Part shown: positions 24,398 to 32,592 of the stretch, piece after piece
Layout of the letters: each line of letters begins with the position of its first letter
How positions within the stretch are numbered: position 1 is the first letter of the stretch
NCBI RefSeq assembly: GCF_018130825.1
Contig: NZ_JAFCJS010000010.1
Location: 1 to 64,000, forward strand
Origin: Bradyrhizobium liaoningense
GTDB lineage: Bacteria > Pseudomonadota > Alphaproteobacteria > Rhizobiales > Xanthobacteraceae
Reading direction: 5' to 3'
Length of the DNA: 64,000 bases
Made by a program: the position numbers and the translations under genes
The notes under the pieces: model-generated
Databases searched by the model: none
The model's input: the letters and a program-made list of their open reading frames with translations, nothing else
Told to the model about the DNA's origin: nothing

Positions 24398-25537
24398 ATG
24401 CTGGACAAGACCGAAAGCAGGTTTCCGAAAATCACCGAAGAGGGCCTCGACGATCTGCGCAAGCGCATCGGCGTGACCATCGGCGTGACCGCCGAGCCCT
24501 GGTGCTATGAGGCGACGCGCGACAACATCCGTCATTACGCGCACGGCATCGGCGACGACAATCCGCTGTGGTGCGACCCCGACTACGCCGCCAAGTCCGC
24601 TTACGGCGGCATCATCGCGCTGCCGAGCTTCCTGTTCTCGACCAGCCGCATCGTGTCGGGCTATGTCGGCGGGATGCCCGGCGTCCACGCCATGTGGTCG
24701 GGCGCGGACTGGACCTGGCACAAGGCCGTCAGGCGCAACGACGTGATTTCGACCGAGGCCAAGCTGAAGGACCTCGTCGAGCATCAGACGCGCTTTGCCG
24801 GCCGCGCCATCCAGCAGACCTATCACGTCGATTTCTTCAACCAGCAGGGCGACCTCGTCGCCGAGGCGGACAGCTGGTGCTTCCGCACCGAGCGCGACCA
24901 CGCGCGCGAGCAGGGCACCAAATACAAGGAAGTCAGGGCCCGTGAGCCGCGCCGCTACAGCGACGAGGAATTGGCTGCCGCATACAAACACTATGCCGAC
25001 GAGCGGATCCAGGGCTCGCGTCCGCGCTACTGGCAGGACGTCACCGAAGGCGAGGCGCTGCCGGTGATGCTGAAGGGGCCGATGACCGTCACCGGCTTCA
25101 TCGCCTATGCGCAAGGCTGGGGCGGTCTCTACATCCGCGCCAACAAGCTCGCGTGGAAGCTGCAGGATGCCCATCGCGGCCTCGGCATTCCCAACCGCTT
25201 CAATATTCCCGATTGCCCCGAGCGCGTGCACTGGGAAGAGGAGTTCGCGCTCGAGGTCGGCGCGCCCGGCGCCTATGATTACGGTCCGGAGCGCTGCTCC
25301 TGGCTGACCCATCACCTCACCAACTGGATGGGCGACGACGGCTTCCTGCGCCGCGCGACCTGCAAGATCCGCCGGCACAATCCCGAAGGCGACATCCTGT
25401 TCATCAAGGGTAAGGTGAAGCGCAAATTCATCGAGAACGGCCGTCATCTCGTCGAGATCGAGCAGGAAGCGCGCAACCAGGACGACGAACTCTCCGTGCT
25501 CGGAACCGGCATCGTGCAATTGCCGAGCCGTAGCTGA
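24398..25537 (+). CDS. MaoC-like (FAS1-type) dehydratase, double hot-dog protein
   Basis: The family hydrates enoyl-CoA or dehydrates 3-hydroxyacyl-CoA thioesters. The N-terminal half has 'RHYAHGIGDDNPLWCDPDYA' (about 47-66), the FAS1/MaoC N-domain signature with the Asp-x-Asn-Pro loop. The C-terminal half is a second hot-dog domain ('TVTGFIAYAQGWGG', about 230-243). The product is 379 residues. An AGAGAGGA ribosome site precedes the ATG. It sits 15 bp after the acyl-CoA ligase and 18 bp before the CoA-transferase, clearly one operon. Together these suggest activation of an acid followed by hydration of its unsaturated thioester; this order is inference. Confidence 0.85.
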   Translation: MLDKTESRFPKITEEGLDDLRKRIGVTIGVTAEPWCYEATRDNIRHYAHGIGDDNPLWCDPDYAAKSAYGGIIALPSFLFSTSRIVSGYVGGMPGVHAMWSGADWTWHKAVRRNDVISTEAKLKDLVEHQTRFAGRAIQQTYHVDFFNQQGDLVAEADSWCFRTERDHAREQGTKYKEVRAREPRRYSDEELAAAYKHYADERIQGSRPRYWQDVTEGEALPVMLKGPMTVTGFIAYAQGWGGLYIRANKLAWKLQDAHRGLGIPNRFNIPDCPERVHWEEEFALEVGAPGAYDYGPERCSWLTHHLTNWMGDDGFLRRATCKIRRHNPEGDILFIKGKVKRKFIENGRHLVEIEQEARNQDDELSVLGTGIVQLPSRS

Positions 25538-25555
25538 CAGCAACCAACTGGGCGC

Positions 25556-26785
25556 ATGAGCATGCCCGCACCTGATCTCACGCGCGGAGCGGTGACCGGC
25601 CTCAAGGTCGTCGATCTCTCGCGCGTGCTGGCGGGGCCGCTGTGCACGCAGATGCTGGCCGATCATGGCGCCGATGTCGTCAAGATCGAGCCGCCATCGG
25701 GCGATGAGACGCGCGGCCTCGGACCGCCCTTCGATGCGGCGGGACAGGCGGCGTATTTCGGCGCCGTCAATCGCGGCAAGCGCGGCATGGCGCTCGACTT
25801 GTCGCGCGCCCTGGGGCGCGCGGTGCTCGAAGGCTTGTTGAAGGATGCCGATGTGCTGGTGGAGAATTTCCTGCCCGGCACCATGGAGCGCTGGGGGCTC
25901 GGATACGAGGCCCATCTCTCCGAGCGCTTTCCGCGACTGATCTATTGCGCCATCTCGGGCTTCGGCGCCGACGGGCCGCTCGGCGGCCTCCCCGGTTATG
26001 ACGCGGTGCTGCAGGCCATGTGCGGCCTGATGAGCATCAACGGCACGCAGGACTCGGGCCCGACGCGGGTCGGCGTTCCCATCGTCGATTACGTCACGGG
26101 CTACAATGCGCTCACGGGTGTCTTGCTTGCGCTCGCGGCGCGAGAACGGACCGGACGGGGGCAGCGCGTCGAGGTGACGCTGTTCGACACCGCGCTCGGC
26201 CTGCTGGTGCCGCACGCGGCAAACTGGATCTGCTCGGGCAACGTTCCCGGTCGGCTCGGCAGCGCCCATCCCAACATCGCCCCTTACGACAAGTTCGCGG
26301 CCGCCGACGGCGAGATCTTCCTCGGCATCCTCAATGACGGCCAGTTCCGCCGCTTCTGCCAGAAAGTCAGGCGCGGCGACCTGCTGGATGATCCGCGCTT
26401 CCGCACCAACGCCGATCGGCTCACCCACGTGGCAGCGCTACGCACTGAACTGGAGCGCACGCTGGCCGGCTTCAAATCGGAGGCGCTCTGCCGCGACCTG
26501 ATGCAGGCCGGCGTTCCCGCCGGCGCCGTCAACACCGTGCCGCAGGCGTTCGCGCAAGCCCATGTCGCCCATCGCGACATGCTGGTCGAGAGCGAGGGCC
26601 ATCGCGCGCCCGGCATTCCCGTGAAGCTGCGAGAGACGCCGGGCAGCGCCACGCGACGGCCGCCCCGCTTTGGCGAGCATGCGCGCGAAATTCTGGCGGA
26701 TGCCGGCTTCGATGAGGGTACGATCGACAGCCTGATCGAGGCCGGCGTCGTCATTCCGCAACGGAAGGACCCTGCGACACGATAA
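25556..26785 (+). CDS. Class III CoA-transferase (CaiB/BaiF family)
   Basis: These enzymes move CoA between carboxylic acids through an aspartyl-CoA intermediate. The 409-residue length is typical. The N-terminus 'LKVVDLSRVLAGPLCTQMLADHGADVVKIEPP' (about 14-45) is the family signature. The likely catalytic Asp is D178 in 'VPIVDYVTGYNALTG'. 'NRGKRGMALDL' is also conserved. It is third in the IclR-linked operon. Having both a ligase and a CoA-transferase suggests ATP-driven activation of one acid and CoA recycling to a second, for example from a succinyl or acetyl donor; this is inferred. Confidence 0.92.
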   Translation: MSMPAPDLTRGAVTGLKVVDLSRVLAGPLCTQMLADHGADVVKIEPPSGDETRGLGPPFDAAGQAAYFGAVNRGKRGMALDLSRALGRAVLEGLLKDADVLVENFLPGTMERWGLGYEAHLSERFPRLIYCAISGFGADGPLGGLPGYDAVLQAMCGLMSINGTQDSGPTRVGVPIVDYVTGYNALTGVLLALAARERTGRGQRVEVTLFDTALGLLVPHAANWICSGNVPGRLGSAHPNIAPYDKFAAADGEIFLGILNDGQFRRFCQKVRRGDLLDDPRFRTNADRLTHVAALRTELERTLAGFKSEALCRDLMQAGVPAGAVNTVPQAFAQAHVAHRDMLVESEGHRAPGIPVKLRETPGSATRRPPRFGEHAREILADAGFDEGTIDSLIEAGVVIPQRKDPATR

Positions 26786-26835
26786 GACCACCAACAAGAA
26801 GACGACCAAAATAATCATAACGAGAGGAAACGAGC

Positions 26836-27798
26836 ATGCTGAGATCCGCGAGATGGGCCGTGGGATTGCTGGCCCTGCTATGGAGTTGCGCAAGCCTCGC
26901 GCAGACCTATCCGACGAGGCCCGTCAAGATCATCGTTCCCTATCAGGCCGGTCAGGGCACCGACGTCGTCGCGCGATACCTCGCCGATCATCTGTCGCGC
27001 ACGCTCGGCCAGCGCTTCTATGTCGAGAACAAGCCCGGCGCCGGCGGCAATATCGGGGCCGAGCAGGCCGCGCATTCGGAGCCCGACGGCTACACGCTGT
27101 TGATGGGCACCAACGCCACCCAGACCATGAACGAGTTCATGTATCCGTCGATGGGGTTCGCGCCTGCCAAGGATTTTGCGCCGATCATCCTGGTCGGCAA
27201 GCTGCCGCTGGTGATCACAGCCAGCCCGTCGTTCGCCGCAAACAACGTGGCGGATCTGATCACGGCTGCCAAGGCGAAGCCCGACCGGATCGACATCGCT
27301 TTGCCGAGCACGACGGCGCGAGTCATCTTCGAGTTTCTCAAGGATGTGACCGGCGCACCGATGTTCGGGGTTCCCTACAAGGGCTCGGCGACCGCGATGA
27401 CCGACGTGCTCGGCGGACAGGTTCCGCTGATCATCGATACGGTCACGGCGGTGCGCACCCAGATCGACGACGGCAAGCTGAAGGCGCTCGGCATTACCGT
27501 GCTGAAGCCGAGTGAGCTTTTGCCTGGCGTAAAACCCGTCGCCGAGCAGGGCGTGCCTGATTTCGAGATGGCGGGATGGAATGCCTTCTACGCGCCACGC
27601 GCCACGCCGCAGGCGGTCATCGAGCTTCTGAACGGCGAGTTCGCCAAGGCGCTGGCCCTGCCCGAGACCAAGAAGCGGCTACACGAGCTGGGACTCGATC
27701 CGGCCGGTGGAACACCGGCGGACCTCGCCCGGTTCGAGACGAAGGAGCGGCTGAAATGGGGGCCGGTGATCAAGGCAACGGGCCTGCAGGGCGGCTGA
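26836..27798 (+). CDS. Bug-family tripartite tricarboxylate transporter (TTT) binding protein
   Basis: A periplasmic solute-binding protein of 320 residues. It has a signal peptide ending near 'SLAQ' and the Bug start 'YPTRPVKIIVPYQAGQGTDVVARYLA', then 'VENKPGAGGNIGAEQAA' and 'PDGYTLLMG', all diagnostic of the TctC/Bug group. An AGAGGAAACG ribosome site precedes the ATG. No TctA or TctB membrane genes are in the window, as is common for orphan Bug proteins, which share transporters or act as sensors. Its place at the end of the acyl-CoA operon suggests that it captures the substrate acid. Confidence 0.92.
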   Translation: MLRSARWAVGLLALLWSCASLAQTYPTRPVKIIVPYQAGQGTDVVARYLADHLSRTLGQRFYVENKPGAGGNIGAEQAAHSEPDGYTLLMGTNATQTMNEFMYPSMGFAPAKDFAPIILVGKLPLVITASPSFAANNVADLITAAKAKPDRIDIALPSTTARVIFEFLKDVTGAPMFGVPYKGSATAMTDVLGGQVPLIIDTVTAVRTQIDDGKLKALGITVLKPSELLPGVKPVAEQGVPDFEMAGWNAFYAPRATPQAVIELLNGEFAKALALPETKKRLHELGLDPAGGTPADLARFETKERLKWGPVIKATGLQGG

Positions 27799-27821
27799 CG
27801 CCGATCAGGCTCTTTGCTCGA

Positions 27822-27866
27822 GCATGATCTCGTCCGAGAACCGCTTCCCACGTCTCGGGATCATGC
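27822..27866. repeat. GCATGATC palindromic repeat (copy 1), overlapping the tesB stop codon
   Basis: The outer arms GCATGATC (27822-27829) and GATCATGC (27859-27866) flank a centre with 'CCGAGAACCGCTTCCCACG'. It is a diverged copy of the element at 36266-36310, a family I recall as widespread in Rhizobiales. The tesB stop codon and part of its last sense codon (27861-27866) lie within the right arm. Confidence 0.8.
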
Positions 27867-28724
27867 CTTGCGTTCGCGCACCGAGCCTTCCTGCGCCACT
27901 GACGCCACCAGCGTGCCGTCGGGCTTGAAGATGAGGCCGCGCGACAGGCCGCGGCCGCCGCGCGCGTTCGGCGAATCCTGGGCGTAGAGCAGCCATTCGT
28001 CGGCGCGGAACGGGCGGTGGAACCACATCGCGTGATCGAGGCTAGCCGGCATCATGTCCTTGTCGAACAGCGTGCGGCCGTAGCGCGCCATGATCGCGTC
28101 GAGCAGCGAGAAGTCCGATGCATAGGCCAGCGCGCACAGATGCAGCGCGGGATCGTCGGGAAGTTTGGCAGCCGTGCGGATCCAGATATGGATGCGACCG
28201 TCGTCGACCTTCTGGCCGAAATAGCGGCCGATCTCGACGGGACGCAATTCGATCGGACGATCCATCTCGTAATAGCGGCGGATGAACTCCGGCATCTCCT
28301 TGAAGATCGGTTGCTTCGCGACTTCCTCCGCCGTCAGCTTCTCCGGCGGCGGCACATCGGGCATCTTGTCCTGGTGATCGAAGGCGCTTTCCTCCTCGGC
28401 GTGGAACGACACCATGATCGAGAAGATCGCGTTGCCGTGCTGGATCGCGGTGACGCGGCGGGTCGAATAGCTCTTGCCGTCGCGCAGGCGCTCGACCTGG
28501 TAGATGATCGGGACCTTCGGATCGCCCGGCAGAATGAAATAGCAATGCAGCGAATGCGGCAGCCGCCCCTCGACGGTGCGGCAGGCCGCGACCATCGCCT
28601 GCCCGATCACCTGGCCGCCGAACACCCGCTGCCAGTCCGTCTTCGGGCTGTTGCCGCGGAACAGGTTCACCTCGAGCTGTTCGAGGTCGAGGATCGAAAT
28701 GAGGTCGAACAGGCTTTTGGACAT
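27861..28724 (-). CDS. tesB: Acyl-CoA thioesterase II
   Basis: TesB hydrolyses medium and long acyl-CoA to free acid and CoA. The 287-residue product has two hot-dog domains: 'GNSPKTDWQRVFGGQVIGQAMVAA' split around residues 24-47, and the C-terminal 'PASLDHAMWFHRPFRADEWLLY', with the catalytic Asp before His-Ala, ending in 'GLIFKPDGTLVASVAQEG', with the catalytic Gln. The ATG at 28724 starts MSKSLFDLISIL, the family start; the frame stays open far upstream, but that part is antisense to the monooxygenase. It is divergent from the UbiH-type gene. Its stop codon lies inside a palindromic repeat. Confidence 0.95.
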   Translation of the reverse strand: MSKSLFDLISILDLEQLEVNLFRGNSPKTDWQRVFGGQVIGQAMVAACRTVEGRLPHSLHCYFILPGDPKVPIIYQVERLRDGKSYSTRRVTAIQHGNAIFSIMVSFHAEEESAFDHQDKMPDVPPPEKLTAEEVAKQPIFKEMPEFIRRYYEMDRPIELRPVEIGRYFGQKVDDGRIHIWIRTAAKLPDDPALHLCALAYASDFSLLDAIMARYGRTLFDKDMMPASLDHAMWFHRPFRADEWLLYAQDSPNARGGRGLSRGLIFKPDGTLVASVAQEGSVRERKA

Positions 28725-28862
28725 GGAATGAACCTTCTTGCCGTCGTTCCGGGGCGGATGCTCCGGAATGGCACATTTGGGCCGTTCCGCCCTTGTTTCA
28801 CCGCACTGTTTCGCCCAGCTCAAGTCTGCTAGCAAGACCGAGAATTGACCGGGAAGCTTGGT

Positions 28863-30083
28863 ATGTCGGTACAGGGAAGCATTGTCATTGGCGGCGGCGC
28901 GTTTGCGGGCCTCGCGCTGGCGCTGGCGTTGCGCCAGGGGCTCGGCCCGGAGATCCCCGTCATCGTCGCCGATCCCGCGCTCGGCACACGGCCGAGCCGG
29001 GACCCGCGCGCCACCGCGATCGTCGCCGCCTGTCGTCGCCTGTTCGAGGCGATCGGCGCCTGGGACGACGTCAGGGGCGAGGCGCAGCCGATCCTCGACA
29101 TGGTCGTCACCGATTCGAAACTGGAGGACGCCACGCGTCCCGTGTTCCTGAACTTCGCCGGCGACGTCGCGCCGGGCGAGCCCTTTGCGCACATGGTCGA
29201 GAACCGCCGCCTGATCGATGCGCTGGTGGTGCGCGCCGAGGCCGAGGGCATCGATCTTCGCGCCACCACGGTTGCATCCTACGATGCGCGCGCCGAGGGC
29301 ATCGACGTCTCGCTCGGCGACGGCAGCGTGATCGCGGCGAGCCTCCTGGTCGCCGCCGATGGCGCGCGGTCGAGACTGCGCGAGCGTGCCGGCATCGCCA
29401 CCCATGGCTGGGAGTATGACCAGTCCGGCATCGTCGTCACCGTCGGTCACGAGCGCGATCACGAAGGTCGCGCCGAGGAGCACTTTTTGCCCGCAGGTCC
29501 CTTCGCGATCCTGCCGCTCTCGGGCAAGCGCTCATCGCTGGTGTGGACCGAGCGCCGGGCCGAGGCCGTGCGCATCGTCGCGCTCAGCGACGAGGACTTC
29601 CACGGCGAGCTCGAGCAGCGCTTCGGCCTGCATCTCGGCGAGGTGAAGGCGCTCGACAAGCCGCGCGCGTTCCCGCTGTCCTATTTCGTCGCGCGCTCCT
29701 TCATCGCCGAGCGCCTCGCGCTGGTCGGCGATGCCGCGCACGTGATCCATCCGATCGCGGGCCAGGGCCTCAACATGGGGCTGAAGGATGTTGCCGCGCT
29801 GGCCGAAGTCGTCGTCGATGCCGCGCGGCTCGGCATGGATCTCGGCGGCGCCGACGTGCTCGAACGCTACCAGCGCTGGCGCCGCTTCGACACCATGGCG
29901 ATGGGCGTTGCCACCAACTCGCTGAACTTCCTGTTCTCCAACCAGTCGACCCTGCTGCGCACGGTGCGCGACATCGGCCTCGGACTCGTCGACCGCGCCC
30001 CGCCGCTGAAGAACCTCTTCATCCGCCAGGCCGCCGGACTGACGGGCGAAGTGCCAAGGCTGCTGAAGGGCGAGGCGTTGTAA
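28863..30083 (+). CDS. UbiH/UbiF-type FAD-dependent monooxygenase (ubiquinone hydroxylase family)
   Basis: A flavin aromatic hydroxylase of 406 residues, probably adding a hydroxyl group to the ubiquinone ring. It has the N-terminal dinucleotide-binding region 'IVIGGGAFAGLALALAL' (about 7-23), the mid-region 'AADGARSRLRERAGI' (DG motif, about 160-175) and 'LVGDAAHVIHPIAGQGLNMGLKD' split around 287-309, the GD/FAD ribityl motif of the UbiH group. ATG at 28863 is used. It is divergent from tesB across 138 bp. Which ring position it hydroxylates cannot be told from sequence. Confidence 0.9.
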   Translation: MSVQGSIVIGGGAFAGLALALALRQGLGPEIPVIVADPALGTRPSRDPRATAIVAACRRLFEAIGAWDDVRGEAQPILDMVVTDSKLEDATRPVFLNFAGDVAPGEPFAHMVENRRLIDALVVRAEAEGIDLRATTVASYDARAEGIDVSLGDGSVIAASLLVAADGARSRLRERAGIATHGWEYDQSGIVVTVGHERDHEGRAEEHFLPAGPFAILPLSGKRSSLVWTERRAEAVRIVALSDEDFHGELEQRFGLHLGEVKALDKPRAFPLSYFVARSFIAERLALVGDAAHVIHPIAGQGLNMGLKDVAALAEVVVDAARLGMDLGGADVLERYQRWRRFDTMAMGVATNSLNFLFSNQSTLLRTVRDIGLGLVDRAPPLKNLFIRQAAGLTGEVPRLLKGEAL

Positions 30084-30123
30084 GGCGTAAGTTTAGAGAA
30101 CGCTCGCGCCTCACTCTCTCCTT

Positions 30124-30263
30124 GTCGTCCCGGACAAGCGCGCCTCAAGCGCGCGCAGATCCGGGACCATACTCCGCAGCAATAGTTTTGCGAACACCCG
30201 GAGTTGCCGGCTCGTGCAGCAACACAATTCGGTGGATATGGTCCTGGCTTTCGCCAGGACGAC
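30124..30263. repeat. Palindromic repeat, CGTCC family, reverse orientation
   Basis: It starts GTCGTCCCGG and ends CCAGGACGAC. The interior 'CTCCGCAGCAATAGTTTTGC' is close to the reverse complement of the interior of the element at 50004-50143, so this is the same family inserted the other way round. It lies in the convergent gap between the monooxygenase and the Trm112-like gene. Confidence 0.8.
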
Positions 30264-30315
30264 ACCGAGGGTGTGACGCGGGCACCGCTCCAAACGAGCG
30301 ACGGGCGACGCGTCC

Positions 30316-30513
30316 TCAATCGATCTTGCGGGCCTCTTCCGGCAGCATGATCGGGATGCCGTCGCGGATCGGATAGGCGAGCTTGGCGCTGCGCGAGATC
30401 AGCTCCTGCTTGGCGGAATCGAACTCCAGCGGGCCCTTGGTCAGCGGGCAGACCAGAATCTCCAGCAGTTTGGGATCGACGCTGGCTTCGGGGCGTTCGG
30501 TAGGCGCGTTCAT
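30316..30513 (-). CDS. Trm112-family small protein (YcaR-like)
   Basis: A 65-residue protein with the Trm112/YcaR pattern: 'LLEILVCPLTKGPLEFD' (about 16-32), 'LISRSAKLAYPIRDGIPIMLPEEAR' in two blocks to the end. Only one cysteine of the zinc-ribbon type remains, as is usual for bacterial members. Eukaryotic Trm112 activates methyltransferases; bacterial roles are unclear, with links to LPS and lipid genes. The ATG at 30513 follows an appropriate GGAGAC-like site. It is convergent with the UbiH-type monooxygenase and close to the tetR gene. Confidence 0.88.
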   Translation of the reverse strand: MNAPTERPEASVDPKLLEILVCPLTKGPLEFDSAKQELISRSAKLAYPIRDGIPIMLPEEARKID

Positions 30514-30574
30514 CTTTGTCTCCGGCAATTGCTTGCCTCTACCACAGAAATTCGCGCCCGCCCATGGCGGCTGC

Positions 30575-31105
30575 TCAGGCGGAGACCATCGCCAGGAGCT
30601 CGTCGAGCATGTCCTGAAGCCGCGCCGCCGGCACCGGCGCCCCCGACAGGGCAAAGCCGAGAAACGTCCAATAGAGGATCTGCGCGCGGGCCGTCGCCGC
30701 CATCGGGGCAAGCCCGCGTTTTCCCAGCATCTGCTCGATATAGTCGAGCCTGCGGCGGTCGATGGCGCGCACCGCTCCTTGCGCTGTCGCATCGAAGGCT
30801 GCCCAGTTGCGCACCGCGCGTTCGAGGTCGAGCCGTGCGCCGAAGGATCTGCGCAGCAGCGCCTGCAGCGGCTCGTCGCCGGCCGCCTCGACGTCGGCGA
30901 TGATCTGCTCGGCCGCGATCTCGCGCCAGCGCTTCAGCACCGCGGCGTGGAACGCGCCGAGATCGGCAAAGTGCCAATAGAAGCTACCGCGCGAAACCCC
31001 CATGGCTTTTGCCAGCGGATCGGCCTTCAGCGCCGTGAAACCGCTTTTGGCAAGCGCCTTCAGGCCTTCCTTGATCCAGTCGTCGGCGGAGAGCTGTTCC
31101 GTCAT
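30575..31105 (-). CDS. TetR-family transcriptional repressor
   Basis: A 176-residue TetR protein. The N-terminal helix-turn-helix (about 8-55) reads 'DWIKEGLKALAKSGFTALKADPLAKAMGVSRGSFYWHF', given here as the region centred on 'MGVSRGSFYWHF', a typical TetR recognition helix. The C-terminal ligand domain is unassigned. ATG at 31105 is chosen over an upstream TTG. It is divergent from the membrane protein and NmrA-like genes, with two matching palindromes between, so it most likely represses itself and that pair. The inducer is unknown. Confidence 0.92.
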   Translation of the reverse strand: MTEQLSADDWIKEGLKALAKSGFTALKADPLAKAMGVSRGSFYWHFADLGAFHAAVLKRWREIAAEQIIADVEAAGDEPLQALLRRSFGARLDLERAVRNWAAFDATAQGAVRAIDRRRLDYIEQMLGKRGLAPMAATARAQILYWTFLGFALSGAPVPAARLQDMLDELLAMVSA

Positions 31106-31123
31106 GTCGGGTTCCAAATTCGA

Positions 31124-31141
31124 CCATACACTAGTGTATTG
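31124..31141. promoter_or_regulatory. TetR operator 1
   Basis: CCATACACTAGTGTATTG contains the perfect palindrome ATACACTAGTGTAT (31126-31139). It matches operator 2 in the pattern CCATACA-N4-TGTATKG. It lies between the tetR start codon and operator 2, next to a TTGACA box (31139-31144) for the plus-strand genes. Binding by the adjacent TetR is inferred. Confidence 0.7.
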
Positions 31142-31168
31142 ACAAGCGGCAGGCGAGCGCTTAGTTGA

Positions 31169-31186
31169 CCATACATAACTGTATGG
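31169..31186. promoter_or_regulatory. TetR operator 2
   Basis: CCATACATAACTGTATGG has perfect 7-bp arms around TAAC. It lies just upstream of the GGAGG ribosome site of the membrane protein gene, at or after the expected transcription start. Its centre is 45 bp from the centre of operator 1. Confidence 0.7.
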
Positions 31187-31194
31187 AGGCGTTG

Positions 31195-31545
31195 ATGCGT
31201 GATCTCCTGCTCCAATGCGCCGGCCTGCTGACCATCGTGGTGGCTCTCATCCACGGCTACCTCGGCGAGGCCAGGGTGTTTGTCCGCGCCCGCATCGAGC
31301 CGGAACGGCTGCGCACCCTGATCCGCCTGGTCTGGCAGGCCTCGACCGTCGCCTGGATCGGCGGTGGCGTGCTCCTGATCGCGACGCCCTGGATGGGCTC
31401 GGAGCCGGCACGCCACTGGATCGTCGTCACCATGGCCTGCGTGTTCGGTCTCTCCGCTATCGCCAACGCATGGGCTACGCGCGGCCGGCACTTCGGCTGG
31501 ATGATGCTCAGTGCGGTCGTCGTGCTGGCGGTTGCAGGCTATTGA
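31195..31545 (+). CDS. Small four-helix membrane protein, function unknown
   Basis: The 116-residue product shows four hydrophobic segments, at about 3-22, 45-65, 73-92 and 98-116, with little outside the membrane. I do not recognise a named family. ATG at 31195 is chosen because a GGAGG ribosome site lies 6 bp upstream; an ATG at 31183 would lack one. It is followed 21 bp downstream by the NmrA-like reductase and is divergent from tetR, so the pair looks TetR-regulated. A stress or detoxification role is possible but not shown. Confidence 0.75.
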   Translation: MRDLLLQCAGLLTIVVALIHGYLGEARVFVRARIEPERLRTLIRLVWQASTVAWIGGGVLLIATPWMGSEPARHWIVVTMACVFGLSAIANAWATRGRHFGWMMLSAVVVLAVAGY

Positions 31546-31566
31546 GCGTCGAATGGGAGTTGAGGC

Positions 31567-32367
31567 ATGACGCTGACACTCGTCACCGGGGGTACAGGCC
31601 ATCTTGGCCGGGATATCGTCGATCGCCTCGTTCACGACGGACGTCAGGTTCGGGTGTTTGCGCGCGCGCCGGGCCCGCGATCGGATGTCGAGTGGGCGAT
31701 CGGCGACCTCGCGACGGGTGCCGGGTTGCGGGACGCGCTGCACGATGTCGATACGGTGATCAATGCGGCGACCTGTTCGCCGATCGCGCGGCGCGGCGGC
31801 ATTCGTCCGACGGACTTCTTCACGTCGCCCTCCGCCGTGGACGTCGAGGGCACCGAGAGGCTGTTGTCATGCTGCAGTGAGTCCAAGGTGCGGCACTTTC
31901 TCCACGTCTCGATCGTCGGCCTCGATGAGGCAACCCTGCCCTACGCGCGGGTCAAGCTCGCCGGGGAACGGCTGGTGCGTGCGTCAGCACTGTCCTGGTC
32001 CGTCGTTCGCGCGATGCCGTTCTACTATCTTCTCGACCGGCTGCTCGCGGGCCTCGCCTGGCTTCCGATGTGGCCGGTGCCGACGACACTGTTCAACCCG
32101 GTCGACACGTCGGACGTCGCCAACCACGTCGTGGCCTGCGCCTTCGACGGAATGCGTGGCGAGCGTGTCGAGATTGGTGGTCCCGAAGATCTCGAGCTCG
32201 TCTCGTTGGCCCGCCGGTATCAGGACGCCCGGGGATGGCATCAAAAAATCCTGCCGGTGAACCTGTCGGACGCCACGGCGCGAGGCATGGGCTTCGTCGT
32301 CAGCCAAGGTGTTCGCGGACAGCTCTCCTGGGCGGATTGGCTGCGACGCAACTATCCTGTGGCGTGA
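31567..32367 (+). CDS. NmrA-like atypical SDR, NAD(P)-binding protein
   Basis: The 266-residue protein begins 'MTLTLVTGGTGHLGRDIVDRL', the GxxGxxG nucleotide-binding turn, and follows the short atypical SDR/NmrA fold: 'VRVFARAPG', 'DTVINAAT' and 'KVRHFLHVSIVGLD', with no clear YxxxK catalytic pair. Such proteins act as reductases or redox sensors. A GAGTTGAGGC ribosome site precedes the ATG. It lies 21 bp after the membrane protein and probably shares its TetR-controlled transcript. Confidence 0.85.
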   Translation: MTLTLVTGGTGHLGRDIVDRLVHDGRQVRVFARAPGPRSDVEWAIGDLATGAGLRDALHDVDTVINAATCSPIARRGGIRPTDFFTSPSAVDVEGTERLLSCCSESKVRHFLHVSIVGLDEATLPYARVKLAGERLVRASALSWSVVRAMPFYYLLDRLLAGLAWLPMWPVPTTLFNPVDTSDVANHVVACAFDGMRGERVEIGGPEDLELVSLARRYQDARGWHQKILPVNLSDATARGMGFVVSQGVRGQLSWADWLRRNYPVA

Positions 32368-32592
32368 GGCGCGGCCTGGCCGGGCCGGCGGTGCGCCGCG
32401 AGCGCGTGAGGCGTAAGGCCGCAGAGGTGGGTCAAATGCGGACTGCGCGCGGAGAGCACTCAGCTTTTAGACGATGTTAGAACTTATCTAAAGCGATCCA
32501 TGCCCGAACCCGATTGACTTCACCTCCTCCTTTGCTTCCTTCGGTCCCGCTCGCGGCTCCGCGCAGCGCCCACGACAGAGGAGGAGAAGTTC

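Noticed and set aside
24365..26428. A 687-codon open frame antisense to the MaoC-like and CoA-transferase genes
   Set aside because: Same reason: a compositional shadow; the plus strand carries the signature motifs and ribosome sites.
28725..29483. N-terminal extension of tesB to position 29483
   Set aside because: The extra codons are antisense to the UbiH-type gene and unlike TesB; the normal TesB start MSKSLFDL is at 28724.
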